A stretch of 64,000 nucleotides of DNA from Hamadaea tsunoensis DSM 44101 (lineage in GTDB: Bacteria > Actinomycetota > Actinomycetes > Mycobacteriales > Micromonosporaceae): the NCBI RefSeq assembly GCF_000428945.1, contig NZ_AUAX01000025.1, positions 62,001-126,000 on the forward strand. The letters are read 5' to 3'. The notes beneath the pieces are model-generated. The model was given only the letters and a program-made list of their open reading frames with translations. It had not been told where the DNA came from and ran no database searches. Position numbers and translations under genes: made by a program. How positions within the stretch are numbered: position 1 is the stretch's first letter; each line of letters begins with the position of its first letter. This document shows, piece after piece, positions 1-6,760 of this stretch.

Positions 1-704
1 TCGCCGGCGACGGTCCGCGTACGCGGATACAGCACAACGGCGAGGCCGAGTCCGAGCGCGGCGCCGACGATCTGGAAGGCGACGAACCCGGGCACCGAGG
101 CCGGGCTGATCCCGGCGAACGTATCGGTGAACGCGCGGGCGATCGTGACCGCCGGGTTCGCGAACGAAGTGGAGCTGGTGAACCAGTAGGCGGCGCCGAT
201 ATACGCGCCCACGGCGGCCGGCGCGTACTGAGTCCGGCCGGTGCGGACGAGGGCGAAGATGAGCAGGATCAGCCCGGCGGTCGCGACGGTCTCGCCGATC
301 CACAGATGCGGCGCCGTACGGGTTGTCGTAGCCCAGGTGACGGCGGGCAGGCCGAACATCAGGTTCGCGACGATCGTGCCGCTGATCGCGCCGATCACTT
401 GTGCGCCAACGTATCCACCGAGTTCGGCGACGCCGGTGTGGTCGGGATCGCGGCGGTGCAGCCACCAGTCGGCGGCGGTGACGACCGGGTTGAAGTGAGC
501 GCCGGACACGGGTCCGAGGACGAGGATCAGCACGGCCAAGGCGAGCATCGTGGCGATCGAGTTTTCCAGCAGTTGTACGCCGACGTCGCCCGGGGAGAGC
601 TTGGCGGCCATGATGCCGGAGCCGACCACGGCGACGACCAGCAGCAGGCTGCCGAGGTATTCGGCGAGCAGTCGCCGGGGCTGAAGGGTGCGGCCGGGGT
701 TCAC
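1..704 (-). CDS. MIP-family aquaporin/aquaglyceroporin of an ars operon (3' end beyond window)
   Basis: A membrane channel of the major intrinsic protein family. In ars operons such channels (AqpS type) let arsenite produced by ArsC leave the cell down its gradient. Visible are about six hydrophobic segments and both half-helix signatures: NPV near residue 73 (in GAHFNPVVT) and NPA near residue 184 (in FANPAVTIAR). The GTG start (704-702) overlaps the TGA of the upstream arsR-arsC gene as GTGA, so translation is probably coupled. The frame stays open to base 1, so the C-terminus is missing. The first motif is NPV rather than NPA, which is tolerated in glyceroporin-like channels. Its role in arsenic is inferred from the neighbour; the family call is firm. 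Confidence 0.9.
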   Translation of the reverse strand, partial: MNPGRTLQPRRLLAEYLGSLLLVVAVVGSGIMAAKLSPGDVGVQLLENSIATMLALAVLILVLGPVSGAHFNPVVTAADWWLHRRDPDHTGVAELGGYVGAQVIGAISGTIVANLMFGLPAVTWATTTRTAPHLWIGETVATAGLILLIFALVRTGRTQYAPAAVGAYIGAAYWFTSSTSFANPAVTIARAFTDTFAGISPASVPGFVAFQIVGAALGLGLAVVLYPRTRTVAG

Positions 705-1381
705 GGGTGCTGCTCCTCGATGGTCGGGGCGAGCCGGTGGATGCGGTCGGCGAGGTCGGCGTACGCGGTCTCGAACGCCTCGTCGGTGTCGACCGGGACG
801 GGGTCGGGGATCGACCAGTGCAGCCGGGCGGTGTCGACCGGGAGGATTTCGTGGACGTGGTCGCACACGGCGATCACGAGGTCCCCGTCGTCGGCGACGT
901 CGTCGAGCCGACGCGTACCGGTCGGATCGAGGCGTAGTCCGTGGCGTCGGGCGATGCGTACGGCCCGGGGGTTGACTCGTGTGGCGGGCTCGGTGCCGGC
1001 CGACGCGACCGCGATCGGGCTGGCTTGCGTCCACAGGGCGGCGGCCAGCTGGGAGCGGGCGGAGTTGCGGGTGCACACGAACACCACCCGCCGCGGTGCC
1101 GACAGGCGGGGCGGGTGCAGCGCGGCGAGCGCGGCCGGGCGTAGCTGGAGGTAGGAGCGGCGGCGGTCGTGCTCGGACCGGCGGCGGTCGATCACCCCGG
1201 CGTCGGCCAGGACGCCGAGGTGGTGGGCGACGAGGTTGGTCGGCATCCCGAGGTGGGCGCCGATCTCGCCGGGTGAGGCGTCCCCGGTGGCGAGGATGTC
1301 GGCGATCGCCAGCCGGGCGGGGTCGCCGAGGGCGGCGTGGATCCGCGCCCGCAGCTCGACCGACGAAAGCTCAACGCTCAT
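701..1381 (-). CDS. ArsR-ArsC fusion: As-responsive repressor joined to arsenate reductase
   Basis: A two-domain protein of about 226 aa. An N-terminal ArsR-type winged helix (about residues 1-85, with LGMPTNLVAHHLGVLADAG as recognition helix region) is followed by a low-molecular-weight phosphatase fold (about 95-225). The latter carries the CX5R loop VFVCTRNSARSQLAAAL, typical of thioredoxin- or mycothiol-coupled arsenate reductases. The domains are known families; fusion of the two in one chain is seen directly. I chose ATG 1381 because an in-frame ATG at 1396 lies inside the operator palindrome. A TATTTT box ends about 7 bases before 1381, which would give a leaderless mRNA (inference). 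It overlaps the aquaporin gene by three bases, so reduction and export are probably made together. Confidence 0.88.
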   Translation of the reverse strand: MSVELSSVELRARIHAALGDPARLAIADILATGDASPGEIGAHLGMPTNLVAHHLGVLADAGVIDRRRSEHDRRRSYLQLRPAALAALHPPRLSAPRRVVFVCTRNSARSQLAAALWTQASPIAVASAGTEPATRVNPRAVRIARRHGLRLDPTGTRRLDDVADDGDLVIAVCDHVHEILPVDTARLHWSIPDPVPVDTDEAFETAYADLADRIHRLAPTIEEQHP

Positions 1382-1384
1382 TGC

Positions 1385-1400
1385 CTCAAAATACATTGAG
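1385..1400. promoter_or_regulatory. Probable ArsR operator of the arsR-arsC/aquaporin operon
   Basis: Inverted repeat CTCAA-N6-TTGAG immediately upstream of ATG 1381, in the usual ArsR/SmtB half-site style (TCAA/TTGA). It overlaps the presumed -10 region of the minus-strand promoter, so binding would block transcription. Autoregulation is inferred. Confidence 0.6.
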
Positions 1401-1460
1401 TAAATTTGGTCGCGCAAGCCAGTGCCGGAGATCGGCTGGCGGCGACGGCTACCCGCCCAC

Positions 1461-2033
1461 CTACAGGTGTCCGGTGTCGTTGAAGGCGACCAAGGTCGGC
1501 GGCCGGGCGTCGTCCCACTGCACGATGGTGATGGCGCAGTTGGCCTGGTTCAGCCCGATCCACCGCCACGTGGGCGCGTCCAACACGTGCCGGACGAACC
1601 AGCCGATCACGAAGTTGTGCGTGATCAGCAGCTCGTTGCGGTCCTGCTCCCCGGCGACGCCGAAATGGTCGACGGCGCCCTGCAACGCGACAGCGTCCAC
1701 ATCGCGCTCGTCTTCCGGTACGCCCTCCAGCCACGCATGCCACCGCTCCGGGTAACCGTCACGCTGCCCCGGCGACGGCACCGGCGTCCGGTCCGCCACG
1801 TAGTCGCAGGCGTGGCTCGGCACGTGGGGAAGATGGCCGGCCACGATGCCGGCGGTCTGCTCCGCCCGGGCCAGCGGGCTGTGATGGATGGCTGCGAACG
1901 GGACGGCTGCGAGCCGCCGGCCGAGCCGATCCGCTTGTTCGCGACCGAGTCGCGACAGGCCGCCGTCCGGAGCGTGATCCGAGGACGGGTCCTGTTCGCC
2001 GTGCCGGACGAGGTACAGGTGTGTGCGAGCCAT
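1461..2033 (-). CDS. Histidine phosphatase superfamily protein (phosphoglycerate mutase-like)
   Basis: A 190-aa cytoplasmic phosphatase-fold protein. The N-terminal LYLVRHGEQD carries the RHG phosphohistidine motif at residues 10-12. An arginine follows in SPLARAEQTA, and the second catalytic histidine lies in LITHNFVIGW near residue 140. Length fits a compact broad-specificity phosphatase of this family. The substrate cannot be told. It lies between the ars flavoprotein and arsR-arsC genes in the same orientation, separated from the former by a strong hairpin, so it probably has its own promoter. A role in arsenic metabolism is possible only by position. Confidence 0.82.
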   Translation of the reverse strand: MARTHLYLVRHGEQDPSSDHAPDGGLSRLGREQADRLGRRLAAVPFAAIHHSPLARAEQTAGIVAGHLPHVPSHACDYVADRTPVPSPGQRDGYPERWHAWLEGVPEDERDVDAVALQGAVDHFGVAGEQDRNELLITHNFVIGWFVRHVLDAPTWRWIGLNQANCAITIVQWDDARPPTLVAFNDTGHL

Positions 2034-2096
2034 CGATGTACATCCTTGGAGTGGTCAGTGATCATCACGATAGATCACGAAGCGCAGCGGCCCGCA

Positions 2097-2123
2097 CCTC
2101 GGTTCCCGCGGCGGGAACCGAGG
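2097..2123 (-). terminator. Hairpin terminator after the flavoprotein gene
   Basis: A 13-bp perfect GC-rich stem (CCTCGGTTCCCGC and its complement) with almost no loop, 18 bases beyond the flavoprotein stop on the minus strand. No T-run follows, as is common in actinobacteria. Confidence 0.6.
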
Positions 2124-2140
2124 CGGTGGTCGGGGGCGGG

Positions 2141-3529
2141 TCAGCCGCAGCAGGATCCGCCGGCCGACGCGGTCGCGCTGACGTCGACCAGTGGCAGCGA
2201 CAGCAGTCCGCCCGCGACGCCGGTCGCCAGTCCCCGCCCGACTTCCACCGTCGCCGGGGCCGGGCCGCAGCACGAACTCCCGGCGCTGTCGTCGGTGAAG
2301 TCCGAGCTGCACACGCCGGTCTCGGGCAGGTCGAGCCGGACGTCGCGGGCGGCGGTCCAGTCCCCGGCCAGGGCGGCGACGACCGAGCGGGCCTGCTCGT
2401 ACCCGGTGGCGAGCAGGAAGGTCGGGGCGCGGCCGTAGGACTTGGCGCCGACGACGTAGAAGCCGGGCTCGGGGTGGGCGAGTTGGTCGACGCCGTGCGG
2501 CGGCACGGTACCGCAGGAGTGCTCGTTCGGGTCGATCAACGGGGCGAGCGTACGCGTCGAGCCGAGGATCGGGTCCACGTCGAGGCGCAGTTCGGCGGCG
2601 GGGGAGTGGTCCGGGCGGGCGCCGGTGGCGTTGACGATGACGGCCGCGTCGAGCTTGCGCCCGTCGGCCGACACCAGGCCCTCGTCGGTGACCTCCTGGA
2701 CGAGGAATCCGGTGTGGACGGTCACGATCCCTTCGTCCACCAAGGCTTTGATGCGGGTGCCGATGGCGCCGCGTGCGGGCAGCGCGTCGTTGTCCCCGCC
2801 GCCGTACGCGCGCACAGGCGTCGAGGCGCGCAGGACCCAGTGCACGGTGGTGCCCGGCTCGGCGGCGGCGAGGTCGGCGAGAGCGATGAGCGTCCCGGTC
2901 GCCGAGTGGCCGGCACCTACGACCGCGACGCTGCGCCCGGCGAACTGCGTACGCAGTCGGCCGGTGACGTCGGGCATGCCGTTGAAGACCCGCCCATCGG
3001 CGTACGCGCCGATCTCGCCTTGGGCTGGGATGCCGTTGCCGCCCACGGGGTTCGGCGTACGCCACGTTCCGGATGCGTCGATCACGGCCGAGGCGGGGAG
3101 TTCTGTGCCGTCGGCCAGGCGGATCAGGAACGGCGCGGCTTCCCGCCCGGCGGTGCGGACCTTGTCGAAGCCCTGCCGGGCGATCGCGACCACTGCGGCG
3201 TTCAGCCGGATGTGGGGGGCGATCGCCGGATGCGCGGCCAGCGGAGTGAGGTAGTCGTCGACGAGTTCGCCGCCGGTCGGCAGCCGCTCGGGGTCCGGGG
3301 CGGCCCAGCCGGTCGCTTCGAGGAGCGTACGGGCGGCCGGGTCGGTGTCGTAGCGCCACGGGGAGAACAGCCGCACGTGTGCCCACTCGCCGATCGACGC
3401 CGCGATCCGGTCGCCGGCCTCCAGGACGACGAAGTCGAGGCCGCGGGTGGCCAGTTGGGCGGCGGCGGCCAGGCCCACCGGGCCGGCGCCGATCACCGCG
3501 ACGGGAAGCCGTTGCGTGCTGGTGTCCAT
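2141..3529 (-). CDS. FAD-dependent oxidoreductase of an ars cluster with CC-rich C-terminal tail
   Basis: A 462-aa flavoprotein of the FAD/NAD(P)-binding monooxygenase type often found in ars clusters (ArsO-like; the reaction is unproven). The N-terminal FAD-binding loop is VAVIGAGPVGLAAAAQL (about residues 9-25). A second dinucleotide loop, VAVVGAGHSATG, lies near 210, and an ATG-type motif (VNATGARPDHSP) near 320. The last 50 residues are unusual: SSCCGPAP and a terminal GGSCCG give two vicinal cysteine pairs that could bind As(III). Start ATG 3529 has GGAGG eight bases upstream; the longer open frame upstream lacks these features. A tandem operator precedes it. The CCG signature is shared with the small protein at 5778-6008. 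Confidence 0.82.
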   Translation of the reverse strand: MDTSTQRLPVAVIGAGPVGLAAAAQLATRGLDFVVLEAGDRIAASIGEWAHVRLFSPWRYDTDPAARTLLEATGWAAPDPERLPTGGELVDDYLTPLAAHPAIAPHIRLNAAVVAIARQGFDKVRTAGREAAPFLIRLADGTELPASAVIDASGTWRTPNPVGGNGIPAQGEIGAYADGRVFNGMPDVTGRLRTQFAGRSVAVVGAGHSATGTLIALADLAAAEPGTTVHWVLRASTPVRAYGGGDNDALPARGAIGTRIKALVDEGIVTVHTGFLVQEVTDEGLVSADGRKLDAAVIVNATGARPDHSPAAELRLDVDPILGSTRTLAPLIDPNEHSCGTVPPHGVDQLAHPEPGFYVVGAKSYGRAPTFLLATGYEQARSVVAALAGDWTAARDVRLDLPETGVCSSDFTDDSAGSSCCGPAPATVEVGRGLATGVAGGLLSLPLVDVSATASAGGSCCG

Positions 3530-3564
3530 GGTCGCGCTCCTCCCCGGCACACGGCCGAGACTGT

Positions 3565-3625
3565 TTAGAGGTTTTTCAAACCAACGTTGTCTAGACTGCC
3601 GCCTACTTAGAGGTTTGTCAAACCA
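3565..3625. promoter_or_regulatory. Tandem operator upstream of the flavoprotein gene
   Basis: Two 19-bp near-identical copies (3565-3583 and 3607-3625) of TTAGAGGTTTKTCAAACCA, 42 bp apart centre to centre, i.e. four helical turns. Each copy contains the palindrome GGTTT-K-TCAAACC. The sequence differs from the operator of the adjacent ArsR (4490-4524), so the regulator may be another ArsR of the cluster. Confidence 0.6.
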
Positions 3626-3642
3626 GGGTCCGGCGGGCTGGT

Positions 3643-4152
3643 TCAGTCGATGCCGGCGGTCGGGCTGCGGCGTTCGATCATCACGACGTCGCGCCAGCCG
3701 TCGAGGGGGTGCCGTCCGACGCGTTCGCGTACGCCGACGACGCGGAATCCGGCCCGCTCGTGCAGGCGCAGGCTCGCCGTGTTGACGGGGAAGACGCCGG
3801 ACTGGATCGTCCAGATACCGGCGGCCTCCGTCGAGGCGAACAGCGCCGCCAGCAACGCCCTCCCGACGCCGCGGCCCTGGACGGCCGGGTCGACGTACAC
3901 CGAATGCTCGACCACCCCGGCGTACACCGGGCGGGCCGACACCCGTGACACCGCCACCCAGCCGGCCACCACGCCGTCGATCTCCGCGACGAGGCGGTGC
4001 TCGGGCAGCTTGCCCGCGTCGAACGCGGGCCAGTCCGGAGCGATCGTCTCGAACGACGCCAAGCCGCCATCGAGGCCGGCCTGATAGATCTCGCGTACGC
4101 GGGGGCCGTCGGCGGTGGTCATCAGCCGGATGTCGTGCGGCGCAACGGTCAT
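3643..4152 (-). CDS. GNAT acetyltransferase, ArsN1/phosphinothricin-acetyltransferase-like
   Basis: A 169-aa N-acetyltransferase. The acetyl-CoA loop VQGRGVGRALLAAL lies near residue 95. The pattern SFET..., SVYVDP, W.IQSGVFPVNTASLRLHERAGFRVVGVRER and WRDVVMIERRS is that of the PAT/ArsN family. ArsN1 proteins acetylate and detoxify arsinothricin, and related ones detoxify phosphinothricin; which substrate is used here cannot be read from sequence. The ATG (4152) overlaps the stop of the upstream arsR as ATGA, so the enzyme is co-translated with its repressor, which supports the ArsN reading. Confidence 0.82.
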   Translation of the reverse strand: MTVAPHDIRLMTTADGPRVREIYQAGLDGGLASFETIAPDWPAFDAGKLPEHRLVAEIDGVVAGWVAVSRVSARPVYAGVVEHSVYVDPAVQGRGVGRALLAALFASTEAAGIWTIQSGVFPVNTASLRLHERAGFRVVGVRERVGRHPLDGWRDVVMIERRSPTAGID

Positions 4153-4475
4153 GAGCAGCCACCGGCCGCCGCGGGAGCGGGCTTGCCCATCACGATGTCG
4201 GCGGCGCTCGGGAAGCAGGCGATGCAGTTGGCGTTGATGCGGTAGTGGCGGGCGTTGCCGACCGGTTCCACGAGCACGAACCGCACCTCGGTCAGGACCT
4301 TCAGATGCTGCGAGACCGTCGACTGCGCCAACCCGATCGCGGCCACGATCTGCCCCACGCTCATCGGCTCGCCGACCCGGGCGAGGAGCTCGACCAGCTG
4401 TACGCGCGACGGGTCGGCCAGGGCTCGAAACCACGACGCGTACTGTTCGGCGGTCGCCCGCTCCAACAACTCCAC
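4149..4475 (-). CDS. arsR: ArsR-family repressor with C-terminal cysteine cluster
   Basis: A 108-aa winged-helix repressor. The recognition region is IGLAQSTVSQHLKVLTEVRF (about residues 46-65). Three cysteines near the C-terminus, in NANCIACFPSA and the final GGCS, form a plausible As(III) site distinct from the classical CVC site of helix alpha4. GTG start at 4475 with GGGAG upstream. Followed directly by the overlapping acetyltransferase gene, and preceded by a perfect 12-bp inverted repeat, so it is probably autoregulated. Confidence 0.88.
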   Translation of the reverse strand: MELLERATAEQYASWFRALADPSRVQLVELLARVGEPMSVGQIVAAIGLAQSTVSQHLKVLTEVRFVLVEPVGNARHYRINANCIACFPSAADIVMGKPAPAAAGGCS

Positions 4476-4489
4476 CCGACGCTCCCATC

Positions 4490-4524
4490 AACATCATCGT
4501 TCATCGCCGATCAACGATGATGTT
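4490..4524. promoter_or_regulatory. Perfect 12-11-12 inverted repeat, ArsR operator
   Basis: AACATCATCGTT (4490-4501) and its exact complement (4513-4524), separated by 11 bases, 14 bases upstream of the GTG of the ArsR gene. Position and symmetry fit an autoregulatory operator. Confidence 0.68.
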
Positions 4525-4557
4525 ACGCCGGGCCGCGGAGACGCGGCAACTGCCCGG

Positions 4558-5781
4558 TCAGGTGGCGTAGCCGCGTACGCCGTTGAACGACCTGGCCAGG
4601 TTCGCCACCGTCCCCACCACCAGTCGGGCGGCCCGGTCAAGGGTCGCGTCATCGACTCGGTCGGGGGTTTCGGCGGGGGTCTGGTAGCCGGGCATGCCCA
4701 TGCCGATCCCGACCGCGGGCAGTCCGGCGGCGGCGTAGCGGCGGTTGTCCGACGGCATCGCCGCGGCGACCAGGGGTACGCCGACCTCACGGCCCGCCAG
4801 GTCGAGCGCGGTGAGCAGGGGCCGGGACGGGCCGCCGGCCTGCACGTGCGCGGCATCGGCCAGCTGCGCGGCACCGTCGAGATTGATCACGAAGGTGCCC
4901 TCCTCGACGAACCGGGCATGATGCGCCGACCCGTACGCGCCGGCCTCCTCGGCGTCCAGCAGCGCGACCGCCAGACCGACCTCAAGGGGTAGGACCGTGT
5001 GCAGGACGCGGGCGGCTTCCAGGACCGCGGCGACGCCGGAGGCGTTGTCGCACGCGGCCGGGAAGCGTACTCCGTCCGGGTCGTCGCCGACCCCGTCGAA
5101 ATGCGCGGTCAGCAGCACCGACAACCGGCCCGGCGCCGGTGCCCGGAACGTGGCCAGGACGTTGACGCCGGTGACGTCGACCGGGCGTACCGGCGTCGAC
5201 GCCGACACCACCGCTTCGCTGGTGGCGAGTCCCTCGTGCAGGTCGGCACGCACAGCCAGCACCGGTAGGCCGACCGGCGCCGGGCCGGCGATCATCTTCG
5301 GCATCCACCCCGCGCCGTCGGTGCCTCGCGGGAGCAGAACCCCGGCAGCGCCGGCGGCGTACGCGGATGCGACGCGCTCGGCCGAGAAGCCGCTGTCGAG
5401 AACCCACGCCCCCGATACGTCCTTGTCTCCGAACCGGGCCAGGCGCCCGGCCCGTGGGGTCGGCACGTCGGCCGTCGCGAGGTGTTCGCAGAACTCCCGC
5501 CGGAACATCAAGTCCCGCGAGCCGTCGCGGTCGCGGATCGTCAGCGTCGGCGTCGCGTACACCTCGCGGACCGAGCCGGTGACCGCGAACTCGTCCAGCA
5601 CCACGACCGCGCCGAGATCCCGCAGGCGGTCGGCGAGGTGATCGGCGGCGGCCCGGCCGCCGGGCGTACCGACCCGACGGCCCGCGTACGCATCAGCGGC
5701 CAGGGCGGTGACGGTTCGGCGCATCGCGTGAGGGTCCGGGCCGGCACCGGTCGGTGCCGGCCCGAGGACGGGCGAGGTCAC
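4558..5781 (-). CDS. M28-family metallopeptidase-like protein with altered metal site
   Basis: About 407 aa, cytoplasmic (no signal peptide from the chosen GTG). M28 landmarks are visible: AHFDG (His ligand), AACDNASG (bridging Asp), LDAEEAG (catalytic Glu and Glu ligand) and INLDGAA (Asp ligand). An inserted PA-like region lies between about residues 100 and 200. The expected final ligand motif SDH is SDN here (MPSDNRRYAAAG), so the fifth ligand His is replaced by Asn. GTG 5781 overlaps the stop of the Cys-rich small protein as GTGA, so the two are coupled. It may be a peptidase acting on its small neighbour or a non-catalytic binding protein; both are inference. Confidence 0.78.
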   Translation of the reverse strand: MTSPVLGPAPTGAGPDPHAMRRTVTALAADAYAGRRVGTPGGRAAADHLADRLRDLGAVVVLDEFAVTGSVREVYATPTLTIRDRDGSRDLMFRREFCEHLATADVPTPRAGRLARFGDKDVSGAWVLDSGFSAERVASAYAAGAAGVLLPRGTDGAGWMPKMIAGPAPVGLPVLAVRADLHEGLATSEAVVSASTPVRPVDVTGVNVLATFRAPAPGRLSVLLTAHFDGVGDDPDGVRFPAACDNASGVAAVLEAARVLHTVLPLEVGLAVALLDAEEAGAYGSAHHARFVEEGTFVINLDGAAQLADAAHVQAGGPSRPLLTALDLAGREVGVPLVAAAMPSDNRRYAAAGLPAVGIGMGMPGYQTPAETPDRVDDATLDRAARLVVGTVANLARSFNGVRGYAT

Positions 5782-6008
5782 CCGCAGCACCCCGCACCCG
5801 AAGCCACCGCATCCGCCTTCGCCGCCGTCCCGCAGCAGCCACCCTCGGCGGCCGCCTCCTGCGCCGTCCCACAGCAGGCGCTCGCCTGCGCAGGCTGCGT
5901 CGCGCCGGCGGCCGGGCCGCCGCAACAGCCACCGGCCGCCTCGGGCGGGGTCAGTGCCTCGGCCGGATCGCCGGCGAACCCGCCGACCTTCGTCGTCTCC
6001 ACACTCAT
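5778..6008 (-). CDS. Small protein with four CCG motifs, putative metalloid binder
   Basis: A 76-aa Ala/Gly-rich protein with four evenly spread vicinal cysteine pairs: GGCCGG near residue 29, ACCGT near 46, GGCCGT near 58 and a terminal GCCG. No fold, signal peptide or known domain is evident. Vicinal cysteines are classical As(III) ligands, so a metallothionein- or chaperone-like role is a reasonable inference from its place in an ars cluster. ATG 6008 is used because AGGAG stands six bases upstream; a GTG lies one codon earlier. It sits between a Cys4 micro-protein and the M28-like gene, overlapping the latter by GTGA. The flavoprotein at 2141-3529 ends in the same CCG motif. Confidence 0.75.
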   Translation of the reverse strand: MSVETTKVGGFAGDPAEALTPPEAAGGCCGGPAAGATQPAQASACCGTAQEAAAEGGCCGTAAKADAVASGAGCCG

Positions 6009-6026
6009 CACGAACTCCTTCTCCTC

Positions 6027-6066
6027 GAACCCGGTGCGTCAGATCAGAACCCGGTGCTCCAGATCA
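6027..6066. repeat. Two 20-bp direct repeats at the end of the Cys4 gene
   Basis: GAACCCGGTGCGTCAGATCA (6027-6046) and a copy with two changes (6047-6066) lie head to tail. The stop codon of the 50-aa gene is in the second copy. This is a local duplication between two small genes. Confidence 0.7.
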
Positions 6067-6216
6067 GCGGGGCAGGCCGATGCGCAACATCGCCTCGGTA
6101 CGCATCCGGTCGTAGCGGGCGTCGGCCCGGCAGCCGGCCGTGCACACCTCACTGCACGACTCGCAGAACTCCACCCCGCGTACCTGTCCCAGGCGCTGAC
6201 GCAGCTTGGCGAACAT
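6064..6216 (-). CDS. 50-aa four-cysteine protein, first gene of the Cys-rich operon
   Basis: A very small gene with a strong Shine-Dalgarno AGGAGG five bases before ATG 6216. The product begins MFAKLRQRLGQVRGVEF and contains FCESCSEVCTAGCRADAR, i.e. C-x2-C-x3-C-x3-C, then a basic/acidic helix-like end (DRMRTEAMLRIGLPR). Four clustered cysteines suggest a zinc- or metalloid-binding knuckle. The family is not one I can name. It is the promoter-proximal gene of the minus-strand operon (this gene, the CCG protein, the M28-like protein) and shares its regulatory region with the divergent ArsR gene. Confidence 0.75.
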   Translation of the reverse strand: MFAKLRQRLGQVRGVEFCESCSEVCTAGCRADARYDRMRTEAMLRIGLPR

Positions 6217-6240
6217 GACCGCCTCCTGTCTTGATGTTTA

Positions 6241-6280
6241 TCGAATCAGTCGACCGAGGGAAGCTTGCACCCTGATTCGA
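6241..6280. promoter_or_regulatory. Operator between divergent Cys-rich operon and arsR
   Basis: Perfect 9-bp inverted arms TCGAATCAG (6241-6249) and CTGATTCGA (6272-6280), 22 bases apart, in an 83-bp divergent promoter region. A further TTGAT...ATCGAA half-palindrome adjoins at 6231-6245. Probably the binding site for the ArsR encoded at 6300. Confidence 0.62.
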
Positions 6281-6299
6281 GATCTGTCAACCTAGAGGC

Positions 6300-6668
6300 A
6301 TGTCGAAGCAACTCGTCGTCCTGGACAACCCCGCCGACACGGCGGCCGCCTGCTGCGCGCCGATCACCGAGGCATCCCTGGACGCCGAAGCCGCCACCGA
6401 CCTCGCCCGCATGTTCAAAGCCCTCGGCGACCCCATCCGGCTGCGGCTGCTCTCCCGCATCACCTCGGCTGAAGGCGGCGAGATCTGCGTGTGCGACCTG
6501 ACCGGCGACGACTTCAACGTCACCGGCCCCACGATCAGCCACCACCTCAAAGTCCTGCGCGAAGCCGGGCTCATCGACGGCGAACGCCGCGGCACCTGGG
6601 TCTACTACCGACCGGTCGTGGCCAATCTTCGGCAGCTCGGCGCTCTACTCGAAGCCCCGACCGCCTGA
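6300..6668 (+). CDS. arsR: ArsR-family arsenite sensor, Corynebacterium type
   Basis: A 122-aa repressor. The N-terminal extension carries a vicinal pair (AAACCAPI, residues 18-19), and a further ICVCDL motif lies near residue 62. The three-cysteine arrangement (N-terminal CC plus one later Cys) resembles the As(III) site described for Corynebacterium glutamicum ArsR1. The winged helix is complete: PTISHHLKVLREAGLIDGERRGTWVYY. ATG 6300 has only a weak AGAGG almost touching it, so a short or leaderless mRNA is likely. It is divergent from the Cys-rich operon and probably controls both directions. Confidence 0.88.
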   Translation: MSKQLVVLDNPADTAAACCAPITEASLDAEAATDLARMFKALGDPIRLRLLSRITSAEGGEICVCDLTGDDFNVTGPTISHHLKVLREAGLIDGERRGTWVYYRPVVANLRQLGALLEAPTA

Positions 6669-6731
6669 TCGGCGTCAGCTCGTCGGCTGGCCGGACCTTA
6701 GCTTCCTTCCCTTTGCCTTAACCCCTTGCGT

Positions 6732-6755
6732 AATGGTCAAGAATCGTTGACCATT
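6732..6755. promoter_or_regulatory. Perfect 9-6-9 palindrome before the HTH/MFS operon
   Basis: AATGGTCAA (6732-6740), six bases, then TTGACCATT (6747-6755); the GTG start of the regulator follows five bases later. This is probably its operator, and the short distance suggests a leaderless or nearly leaderless transcript. Confidence 0.66.
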
Positions 6756-6760
6756 GTCCC

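Noticed and set aside
4149-4497. A longer acetyltransferase starting upstream of 4152
   Set aside because: The upstream part is the ArsR gene in another frame; the ATGA overlap marks the natural start.
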